From positions 1-5,105 of the forward strand of contig JAASSE010000119.1 of the NCBI GenBank assembly GCA_021768055.1: a stretch of 5,105 nucleotides of DNA, given 5' to 3'. The stretch is from Gammaproteobacteria bacterium (GTDB lineage: Bacteria; Pseudomonadota; Gammaproteobacteria; SZUA-229). Shown here in pieces: positions 1 to 5,105 of this stretch. The position numbers and the translations under genes are program-made. Position 1 is the stretch's first letter; each line of letters opens with the position of its first letter. Under the pieces are notes generated by a model. It had not been told where the DNA came from. It made no database searches and saw only the letters and a list, made by a program, of their open reading frames with translations.

Positions 1-254
1 GCTACGTGGATGGTGTTGCTAATATCGGCAAACGACCGACTGTTGACGGGGTACGTGAGCAACTTGAAGTACACCTGTTTGATTTTGACAAAAACATATA
101 CGGATACAATGTGTGCGTGATGTTTCATCAAAAAATACGTGATGAGAAAAAATTCGATTCGTTTGAATTACTGCAACAACAAATTGAACTGGATTGTAAA
201 AGTGCACGCGAGTTACTTGCTGAAATGCACGCGCAAACAAATCAGACAAGATAG
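1..254 (+). CDS. ribF: Bifunctional riboflavin kinase / FAD synthetase, C-terminal fragment (5' part outside window)
   Basis: RibF phosphorylates riboflavin to FMN and adenylylates FMN to FAD in the cytoplasm. Only the end of the C-terminal riboflavin-kinase domain is present; the reading frame is open from position 3 and enters from upstream, so the GTG at 6 is an internal valine codon, not a start. Visible family signatures are GVANIGKRPTV (codons 12-44) followed by QLEVHLFDF, whose glutamate (codon 66-68) corresponds to the general-base Glu of riboflavin kinases. The IYG and KIRDEKKF stretches and the SARELL end match the E. coli RibF tail closely, so the C-terminus is complete and of normal length. 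The N-terminal nucleotidyltransferase domain and PTAN motif lie outside the window. The stop TAG (252-254) directly touches the ileS ATG. The fragment has 102 G/C in 254 bases (about 40%), clearly lower than the following genes. Confidence 0.96.
   Translation, partial: YVDGVANIGKRPTVDGVREQLEVHLFDFDKNIYGYNVCVMFHQKIRDEKKFDSFELLQQQIELDCKSARELLAEMHAQTNQTR
85..110 (+). promoter_or_regulatory. Possible sigma70-like promoter inside ribF (weak candidate)
   Basis: A perfect -35 hexamer TTGACA (85-90) is followed by TACAAT (105-110), a 5/6 match to the -10 consensus. The spacer is only 14 bases, shorter than the usual 16-18, which argues against strong activity. It would give a transcript starting near 117 and reading into ileS. 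Internal promoters ahead of ileS within the upstream gene are known in E. coli, which makes the idea reasonable, but the hexamers also encode conserved RibF residues and the region is A+T rich, so chance is a fair explanation. Confidence 0.18.
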
Positions 255-3089
255 ATGACCGATTACAAGAAAACACTGAACCTGCCTCATACGGATTTCC
301 CCATGCGCGGCAATCTCGCACAACGCGAGCCGGACATGCTTAAAGCCTGGGACGACATCGGTCTGTATCAGAAGATCAGGGAACAATGCAAAGACCGTCC
401 GACGTTTGTTTTGCACGATGGCCCACCGTATGCCAACGGTGACATTCATATCGGTCATGCCGTCAACAAGATCCTGAAAGACATCATCGTTAAATCACGC
501 ACACTGGACGGTTTCAATGCACGCTATATTCCCGGCTGGGACTGTCATGGCCTGCCGATTGAACTGCAGGTGGAAAAGAAAATCGGCAAGGCGGGTGACA
601 AGGTCGATGCCAAAACCTTCCGCCAGAAATGCCGTGAATATGCGCGCAAGCAGGTTGATGGACAGCGAGAGGATTTTAAACGCCTCGGTGTGTTCGGTGA
701 CTGGGAAAAACCCTACCTGACGATGGATCCAAAATTCGAAGCCAATATCGTACGTGCGCTCGGCAAGATCATCGACAAGGGCCATTTACACAAGGGCAGC
801 AAGCCGGTGCACTGGTGCCTGGACTGCGGCTCCGCGCTGGCGGAAGCCGAAGTCGAGTACCAGGACAAGGAATCGCCCGCGATCGATGTCATGTTCAAGG
901 CCGTCGACCCGGATGCACTGCTGTCAGCCTGCGGCAACAACACGGATAACGGTGAAGGTGATATCGCAGCTGTGATCTGGACCACGACACCGTGGACCCT
1001 ACCCGCGAACATGGCAGTCGCACTGCACCCGGAACTTACATACCAGTTAGTGCAGGTGAAGTTTAACGATCAACCGCTGCGATTATTGCTGGAATCTTCG
1101 CTGGCTGAAGCTGCACTGCAGCGTTACGGCATCGAAAACGCATCAGTCATTGCCGAATGCAAAGGTCATCAACTGGAAAACCTGCTGCTACAACACCCGT
1201 TCTATGATCGCCAGGTACCAGTGATACTCGGTGATCACGTCACCACCGAAGCCGGTACCGGTGCAGTTCATACCGCGCCCGGCCACGGCCAGGATGACTT
1301 CGTGGTCGGCAGTCGCTACGGTCTCGAGGTGTACAACCCGGTTGGCAGCAACGGTGTATTCCTGCCGGACACCGAACTGTTCGCCGGTATGCACGTGAAC
1401 AAGGCTAACAAGGCGATACTGGAACTGCTCGAACAGAACGGCGTGCTGCTGAAGCAAGAGAAGATGCGCCACAGCTACCCGCACTGCTGGCGCCACAAGA
1501 CACCCATTATTTTCCGTGCAACCCCGCAGTGGTTTATCAGCATGGACCAGAACAATCTGCGCGTCGATGCCGAACAGGCCATTCGCGAAACCACCTGGAT
1601 CCCGGACTGGGGCCAGGCGCGCATCGAAGGCATGGTCAGCAGTCGCCCGGACTGGTGCATCTCGCGGCAGCGCACCTGGGGTGTGCCGATCACGCTGTTC
1701 GTGCACAAGGAAAGCGGCGAACTGCACCCCGACACCACTTCCCTGATCGAGCAGGTGGCCGCGCGCATTGAAAAGGAAGATATCGATGCATGGTTTGAAC
1801 TGGATCCGAAAGAACTACTCGGTGATGACGCCATTGATTACGACAAGATCAGCGACACGCTCGATGTCTGGTTCGACTCCGGTGTCACCCATGTCTGCGT
1901 GCTGGACCAGCGCGACAACCTGCCGTTCCCGGCTGATCTCTACCTGGAAGGCTCGGACCAGCACCGCGGCTGGTTCCAGTCATCCCTGCTGACCTCGGTT
2001 GCAATCAACGGTACCGCGCCCTATCGAAGTGTGTTAACGCACGGTTTCACCGTGGATGCCAATGGTCGCAAAATGTCGAAGTCGCTGGGCAACGTGATTG
2101 CACCGCAAAAGGTAATGAAATCACTGGGCGCTGACATCCTGCGTCTGTGGGTGGCCGGTGCCGACTACAGTGCAGAGATGTCGGTATCCGATGAAATCCT
2201 GAAACGCACCGCGGACACCTACCGCCGCATCCGCAACACCCTGCGCTTTTTGCTTGCGAACCTGAATGGCTTTGACCCCGCCGAGCACCTGCTCGCTGAC
2301 ACCAACATGCTGTCGCTGGACCGCTGGGCGGTCGCTCGTGCGCATGAACTGCAGCAGGACATCATCCAGGCATACCGTGATTACAACTTCCACATCATCT
2401 ACCAGAAACTGCACAACTTCTGCTCGGTGGATATGGGCGGCTTCTACCTCGACATTATTAAAGACCGCCAGTACACCACGCAGAAGGACAGTATTGCCCG
2501 GCGCTCCGCGCAAACCGCGCTGTTTCATATTGCCGAAGCCATGTGCCGCTGGCTGGCACCGATCCTGAGCTTTACCGCGGATGAAGTCTGGAATGCCATG
2601 CCCGGCGAGCGCAGTGACTCCGTGCAGCTCGAAGGCTGGTATGAAAAGTTGTTTGCACTGAACGATGACGAGGCCATGAACATGGACTTCTGGGAGAACA
2701 TCCTCGACACGCGCTCGGCGGTGAGCAAACGCCTCGAAGAACTGCGCATCGACAACAAGATCGGTTCGTCACTCGACGCCGAAGTAACCCTGTACTGTAA
2801 CGGTGAACTGCATCAAAGTCTGGATAAACTTGAAGACGAACTGCGCTTCGTGATGATTACATCGGAAGCACAACTCGATTCGCCAGATAAAAAACCGGAC
2901 TCCGCCATTGAAGCGACACTGAATAACGGCAACACGCTTCATATCGTTGCTGAAGCCTCGGGCCACGACAAGTGCATACGCTGCTGGCACCACCGCGCCG
3001 ATGTTGGTAACAATGCAGAGCACCCGGAACTGTGCGGTCGCTGTGTTGAGAATGTCGCCGGCAAGGGTGAAACACGGCGCTACGCCTGA
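255..3089 (+). CDS. ileS: Isoleucine--tRNA ligase (isoleucyl-tRNA synthetase, bacterial IleS1 type)
   Basis: Class I aminoacyl-tRNA synthetase that charges tRNA-Ile in the cytoplasm and hydrolyses mischarged valine. It is 944 residues, close to the 938 of E. coli, and collinear with it. The Rossmann catalytic core carries the HIGH motif (residues 65-68, bases 447-458) and KMSKS (606-610, bases 2070-2084). The inserted CP1 editing domain (about 190-410) has the threonine-rich [11 protein letters not shown] segment (from W242) and [15 protein letters not shown], with the editing aspartate at D347 or D348. [10 protein letters not shown] (467-476), DVWFDSG (537-543) and GSDQHRGW (566-573) are further family blocks. 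A helical anticodon-binding domain follows (about 680-850), then a C-terminal zinc ribbon with C907, C910, C927 and C930. This zinc ribbon and the overall alignment mark the common bacterial type, not the eukaryote-like IleS2 linked to mupirocin resistance. The ATG at 255 is chosen because the first residues match E. coli (TLNLPxTxFPMRG). No clear Shine-Dalgarno precedes it; coupling to ribF translation is likely. Confidence 0.99.
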   Translation: MTDYKKTLNLPHTDFPMRGNLAQREPDMLKAWDDIGLYQKIREQCKDRPTFVLHDGPPYANGDIHIGHAVNKILKDIIVKSRTLDGFNARYIPGWDCHGLPIELQVEKKIGKAGDKVDAKTFRQKCREYARKQVDGQREDFKRLGVFGDWEKPYLTMDPKFEANIVRALGKIIDKGHLHKGSKPVHWCLDCGSALAEAEVEYQDKESPAIDVMFKAVDPDALLSACGNNTDNGEGDIAAVIWTTTPWTLPANMAVALHPELTYQLVQVKFNDQPLRLLLESSLAEAALQRYGIENASVIAECKGHQLENLLLQHPFYDRQVPVILGDHVTTEAGTGAVHTAPGHGQDDFVVGSRYGLEVYNPVGSNGVFLPDTELFAGMHVNKANKAILELLEQNGVLLKQEKMRHSYPHCWRHKTPIIFRATPQWFISMDQNNLRVDAEQAIRETTWIPDWGQARIEGMVSSRPDWCISRQRTWGVPITLFVHKESGELHPDTTSLIEQVAARIEKEDIDAWFELDPKELLGDDAIDYDKISDTLDVWFDSGVTHVCVLDQRDNLPFPADLYLEGSDQHRGWFQSSLLTSVAINGTAPYRSVLTHGFTVDANGRKMSKSLGNVIAPQKVMKSLGADILRLWVAGADYSAEMSVSDEILKRTADTYRRIRNTLRFLLANLNGFDPAEHLLADTNMLSLDRWAVARAHELQQDIIQAYRDYNFHIIYQKLHNFCSVDMGGFYLDIIKDRQYTTQKDSIARRSAQTALFHIAEAMCRWLAPILSFTADEVWNAMPGERSDSVQLEGWYEKLFALNDDEAMNMDFWENILDTRSAVSKRLEELRIDNKIGSSLDAEVTLYCNGELHQSLDKLEDELRFVMITSEAQLDSPDKKPDSAIEATLNNGNTLHIVAEASGHDKCIRCWHHRADVGNNAEHPELCGRCVENVAGKGETRRYA

Positions 3090-3094
3090 CCATC

Positions 3095-3562
3095 ATGCAC
3101 TGGGCATTGTTAAGCACACTGGTTATTATCTTTGACCAGATCACCAAGTACATCGCCGATACCCGGCTTGACTACTATGCTCCGGTCAAGGTGTTTGCCG
3201 GACTGAACATGACACTGGTATACAACAAGGGTGCCGCCTTCAGTTTTTTAAGCGATGCCGGCGGCTGGCAACGCTGGTTCTTCATGACCTTGTCTATCGG
3301 CATCAGCGTCGCATTGATTTACTGGTTGCGGCAACTCAAACAGGAACAGGTTATTCTGCGCACAGCACTGGCGTTAATACTCGGCGGCGCTATCGGTAAC
3401 CTGATCGACCGCGCTTTGTTTGGTTACGTGATCGACTTTATTGATGTGTATTACAGCACGTATCACTGGCCTGCTTTCAATATTGCCGATTCTGCCATCA
3501 CTGTCGGTGCCGGTCTGCTGATACTGGACATGTTCAAGAACAGGGAAAAGCATGAAAGATAA
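3095..3562 (+). CDS. lspA: Lipoprotein signal peptidase (signal peptidase II)
   Basis: Inner-membrane aspartyl protease that removes the signal peptide from diacylglyceryl-modified prolipoproteins, between Lgt and Lnt in lipoprotein maturation. The 155-residue product shows the family blocks in order: DQITK (14-18), YNKGAAFSFL (43-52), GGWQRWFF (56-63), GGAIGNLIDR (97-106), VIDFIDVY (112-119) and FNIADSAI (128-135). D114 and D132 are the expected catalytic aspartate pair. Four hydrophobic segments, roughly 3-21, 61-79, 87-104 and 129-147, give the usual four-helix topology with a charged cytoplasmic tail. The start is 5 bases after the ileS stop. It is the only ATG available, because an in-frame TGA at 3068-3070 limits any extension to eight codons. 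The N-terminus is about ten residues shorter than in E. coli (164 aa), lacking the cytoplasmic leader before helix 1, but helix 1 is complete. No good ribosome site lies at proper distance, so coupling to ileS is inferred. Confidence 0.98.
   Translation: MHWALLSTLVIIFDQITKYIADTRLDYYAPVKVFAGLNMTLVYNKGAAFSFLSDAGGWQRWFFMTLSIGISVALIYWLRQLKQEQVILRTALALILGGAIGNLIDRALFGYVIDFIDVYYSTYHWPAFNIADSAITVGAGLLILDMFKNREKHER
3542..3551 (+). promoter_or_regulatory. Ribosome binding site for fkpB within the lspA end
   Basis: AGGG (3542-3545, within AGGGAAAAGC) sits six bases before the ATG at 3552, good Shine-Dalgarno spacing. It supports ATG 3552 over the in-frame ATG at 3570 and places the fkpB initiation signal inside the last codons of lspA. 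It is the clearest ribosome site seen among the operon junctions in this window. Confidence 0.6.
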
Positions 3563-4010
3563 AATCGAAATGCACAGCCTGATTCTGATGCACTACAGTA
3601 TTTCGTTAACCAACGGTACTGAAGTCGAAAGCAGTTTCGGTGAAGACCCGGTAGAAGTTGCCATGGGTTCCGGCATACTGACGGAAGGTATGGAACTGGC
3701 ACTGTTCGGACTGGAGCAAGGTGACAAGCAGACACTTACGCTGACACCTGAGCAGGGCTTCGGTATGCGCGACGAGGACAACATACACCTGATGCCATTA
3801 TCGGACTTTCCGGATGATTTAAAACCGGAGACCGGGCTGGTGTTTGCGTTTGAAACACCCAACGGTGAAGAAATACCCGGCACGGTACTGTCGATCAAGG
3901 ACGACCAGGCGGAAGTAGATTTTAATCACCCGCTGGCGGGACAACCGCTGGTTTTCACAGTCGAAATACTCGATATTAATAACGCACACGCGAACATAAC
4001 CAACCAGTAG
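3552..4010 (+). CDS. fkpB: FKBP-type peptidyl-prolyl cis-trans isomerase FkpB (SlpA, SlyD-like protein)
   Basis: Cytoplasmic prolyl isomerase with chaperone activity. Its 152 residues match the 149-residue E. coli SlpA along the full length. The FKBP domain is split: an N-terminal part (about 9-71) includes the [21 protein letters not shown] segment region (38-58) and the TPEQGFG block (65-71). An insert-in-flap chaperone domain follows (about 72-120). The FKBP fold then closes with [12 protein letters not shown] (122-133) and the FTVEILDI strand. The FNHPLAGQ motif is diagnostic of the SlyD/SlpA group. The absence of a histidine/cysteine-rich metal-binding tail separates it from SlyD, and the lspA-ispH context supports SlpA. 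The gene overlaps lspA by 11 bases and lies 2 bases before ispH. The cellular role of this protein is less well defined than that of SlyD; no specific client can be named from the sequence. Confidence 0.96.
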   Translation: MKDKIEMHSLILMHYSISLTNGTEVESSFGEDPVEVAMGSGILTEGMELALFGLEQGDKQTLTLTPEQGFGMRDEDNIHLMPLSDFPDDLKPETGLVFAFETPNGEEIPGTVLSIKDDQAEVDFNHPLAGQPLVFTVEILDINNAHANITNQ

Positions 4011-4012
4011 GC

Positions 4013-4948
4013 ATGAACGTTTATCTCGCCAACCCCCGGGGTTTCTGTGCCGGCGTCGACCGCGCCATCGATATCGTCGAACGCGCCCTGGATATTTTTG
4101 GCGCACCGGTATACGTACGTCATGAAGTCGTCCACAACCGTTACGTTGTCGACGACCTTGCCAAAAAGGGCGCGGTGTTTGTTGAAGAGCTGGAAGAAAT
4201 ACCTGACGGTGCCACCGTAATTTTCAGTGCACATGGCGTCTCGCAAAAAATTCGCAAACAGGCTGAACAACGTCACCTCAGGGTGTTTGATGCCACCTGC
4301 CCGCTGGTGACCAAGGTGCATCTTGAAGTCGCGCGCCATGCCAATGCCGGCGAAGAAGTGATCCTGATAGGCCACGCCGGTCATCCTGAAGTTGAAGGCA
4401 CGCTCGGTCAGTACGACAAGACACAGGGCGGCGATATCTACCTGATTGAATCCATCGATGACATCGGCAAGCTGCAGGTGAACAAACCGCACAAGCTTGC
4501 TTACGTCACGCAAACAACCTTGTCGGTGGATGATACCCGGCAAATTATCGATGAGCTGCGCAGACAGTTCCCCGACATTGGTGGCCCACGCAAGGACGAC
4601 ATCTGTTACGCCACGCAAAACCGTCAGGACGCGGTACGCGAACTGGCGCAAACCGTCGATGTATTCCTGGTCATCGGTTCCACCAACAGTTCCAACTCGA
4701 ACCGCCTGCGCGAACTGGCGGTAAACCAGGGTGTAACAGCCTATTTGATCGACGGCGCTGAAGATATCGAAGCACAATGGCTTGAAGCAGCCAATGCGGT
4801 AGGCGTCACCGCAGGTGCTTCAGCACCGGAAGTGCTGGTACAGGATGTGATTAAAACACTGGAAAAAAATTACAACGCCACAGTAATACAAAGTAACGGC
4901 CACACGGAAAACGTCAGTTTTCAATTGCCGAAAGAACTAAGGCAATAA
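4013..4948 (+). CDS. ispH: 4-hydroxy-3-methylbut-2-enyl diphosphate reductase (IspH/LytB)
   Basis: Last enzyme of the MEP (non-mevalonate) pathway: a [4Fe-4S] cytoplasmic enzyme that reduces HMBPP to a mixture of isopentenyl and dimethylallyl diphosphate. The 311-residue product aligns with the 316-residue E. coli enzyme almost without gaps. The three cluster cysteines are C12 (ANPRGFCAG), C96 (FDATCPLV) and C198 (DDICYAT). Substrate-site residues are also present: H41 (EVVHNR), H74 (SAHGVS), H124 and E126 (GHPEVEG), T168 (TQTTLS), S226/N228 (NSSNSNR) and S270 (TAGASAP). One extra residue lies near 139 relative to E. coli, shifting later numbers by one. The start at 4013 is fixed by the conserved NPRGFCAG block only a few residues in; it follows the fkpB stop by two bases and has at best a poor Shine-Dalgarno, so coupling is likely. 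It ends the + strand operon, 12 bases from a convergent gene. Confidence 0.99.
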   Translation: MNVYLANPRGFCAGVDRAIDIVERALDIFGAPVYVRHEVVHNRYVVDDLAKKGAVFVEELEEIPDGATVIFSAHGVSQKIRKQAEQRHLRVFDATCPLVTKVHLEVARHANAGEEVILIGHAGHPEVEGTLGQYDKTQGGDIYLIESIDDIGKLQVNKPHKLAYVTQTTLSVDDTRQIIDELRRQFPDIGGPRKDDICYATQNRQDAVRELAQTVDVFLVIGSTNSSNSNRLRELAVNQGVTAYLIDGAEDIEAQWLEAANAVGVTAGASAPEVLVQDVIKTLEKNYNATVIQSNGHTENVSFQLPKELRQ

Positions 4949-4960
4949 CTGTTAACTGTT
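4947..4960. repeat. Tandem heptamer AACTGTT x2 at the convergent junction
   Basis: Two perfect head-to-tail copies of AACTGTT (4947-4953 and 4954-4960) fill essentially all the space between the ispH stop and the stop of the opposite gene. The join creates the palindrome GTTAAC. It is too short to assign a function; it may reflect a small duplication by replication slippage. Confidence 0.5.
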
Positions 4961-5105
4961 TTATTGTACGACTTCGTACCAGTACATCTTCTGAATACTG
5001 AGACCAAAGCCGGCGACGTCACACTCGGGACCGATACATAATGTTGGGGTACCGCCCGCGGTAATGATCACAGAAGGTGTCGGCGGAATACCGCCGCGCT
5101 TCAGA
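4961..5105 (-). CDS. C-terminal end of a convergent gene, probably a PilY1-type type IV pilus protein (partial)
   Basis: The minus strand is open from the window end to a TAA read at 4963-4961, giving 47 codons; the start lies beyond the window. The tail includes IPPTPSVIITAGG, LCIGPEC and a final KMYWYEVVQ. A stretch of the form PPxPxVxxxxGG, then CVG/CIG with a second cysteine, then an aromatic W/Y-rich end is, from memory, the style of C-termini in PilY1 homologues, the large pilus-tip/adhesin proteins that work with minor pilins. In Pseudomonas aeruginosa the pilV-pilW-pilX-pilY1-pilE cluster converges on ispH from this same side, which supports the reading. Against certainty: only 47 residues are visible, no domain can be checked, and PilY1 ends are variable. 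Another exported or pilus-related protein is possible. No gene symbol is given for that reason. Confidence 0.55.
   Translation of the reverse strand, partial: LKRGGIPPTPSVIITAGGTPTLCIGPECDVAGFGLSIQKMYWYEVVQ
4966..4979. repeat. Short inverted repeat near both gene ends (GTACG-4-CGTAC)
   Basis: GTACG (4966-4970) and CGTAC (4975-4979) can pair around the loop ACTT. The position, just past ispH and inside the last codons of the opposite gene, is where a shared terminator would be expected. However, on neither strand is the stem followed by a T-run: on + the T-rich stretch precedes it, and on - it is followed by A-rich sequence. A rho-independent terminator is therefore not supported. Confidence 0.25.
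5081..5096. repeat. Perfect G+C inverted repeat CGGCGG-AATA-CCGCCG
   Basis: A six-base perfect stem of only G-C pairs with a four-base loop lies about 130 bases past the ispH stop, inside the coding end of the convergent gene (it encodes part of RGGIPP). The RNA hairpin would be stable from either strand. No T-run follows, so it is not a classical intrinsic terminator. It could slow or protect the 3' end of the ispH transcript, or be a by-product of glycine and proline codons. Confidence 0.3.

Noticed and set aside
6..8. GTG as a possible start codon of a small 82-residue gene
   Set aside because: The frame stays open upstream to the window edge and the protein is the middle of the RibF riboflavin-kinase domain, so GTG is an internal valine codon.
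1252..1261. Perfect 10-base palindrome CCGGTACCGG in ileS
   Set aside because: It encodes the conserved AGTG stretch of the editing domain; it is isolated and best explained by codon choice.
1188..1727. 179-codon open frame on the minus strand opposite ileS
   Set aside because: It is a shadow of the ileS editing and catalytic region; no family motif, and the + strand frame is unambiguous isoleucyl-tRNA synthetase.
3063..3070. AAGGGTGA as the Shine-Dalgarno of lspA
   Set aside because: It lies about 24 bases before the lspA ATG, too far for direct use, and no alternative start codon falls at the proper distance.
255..3089. Possible mupirocin-resistance type (IleS2) synthetase
   Set aside because: The protein aligns end to end with the E. 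coli type enzyme and has the C-terminal four-cysteine zinc ribbon, typical of ordinary IleS1; its operon position is also the native one.
3926..4777. 283-codon open frame on the minus strand opposite ispH and the fkpB end
   Set aside because: It lies entirely antisense to ispH, whose frame has all conserved catalytic residues, and to the end of fkpB. Its translation shows no recognisable domain, and its openness is explained by codon bias in the real gene.
1..5105. A previously undescribed biological system
   Set aside because: Every stretch is accounted for by five well-known housekeeping genes in a conserved order plus the end of one convergent gene; no unexplained coding region, array or non-coding block remains.

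Overview
The window is a compact, ordinary housekeeping stretch from a proteobacterium, most likely a gammaproteobacterium. The gene order on the + strand is ribF (3' end only), ileS, lspA, fkpB/slpA, ispH. This is the conserved order of Escherichia coli and Pseudomonas, and all five products can be followed residue by residue against the E. coli proteins from memory. The species or genus cannot be resolved from the sequence alone.

Layout: positions 1-254 hold the C-terminal riboflavin-kinase part of RibF. Positions 255-3089 hold isoleucyl-tRNA synthetase, whose ATG directly abuts the ribF stop. Positions 3095-3562 hold lipoprotein signal peptidase II. Positions 3552-4010 hold the FKBP-type prolyl isomerase/chaperone FkpB (SlpA), overlapping lspA by 11 bases. 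Positions 4013-4948 hold the iron-sulfur enzyme IspH (LytB), last step of the MEP isoprenoid pathway. After a 12-base gap, a gene on the opposite strand (4961 to beyond the window end) converges on ispH. Only its last 47 codons are seen; its tail resembles the C-terminal end of PilY1-type type IV pilus proteins. In Pseudomonas aeruginosa the minor-pilin/pilY1/pilE cluster also converges on ispH, so context fits.

The five + strand genes have gaps of 0, 5, -11 and 2 bases and surely form one transcription unit, whose main promoter lies upstream of the window. They share no single pathway: FAD/FMN synthesis, translation, lipoprotein maturation, protein folding and isoprenoid synthesis are co-transcribed essential or near-essential functions. 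No stretch over 300 bases lacks a gene; total intergenic space is about 19 bases. I see no tRNA, rRNA, CRISPR array, insertion sequence or phage element.

I found no new biological system here. The modest points worth a second look are the convergent pilus-like gene end, the low G+C of the ribF end compared with its neighbours, a promoter-like hexamer pair inside ribF, and short inverted repeats at the convergent junction that lack a U-tract.
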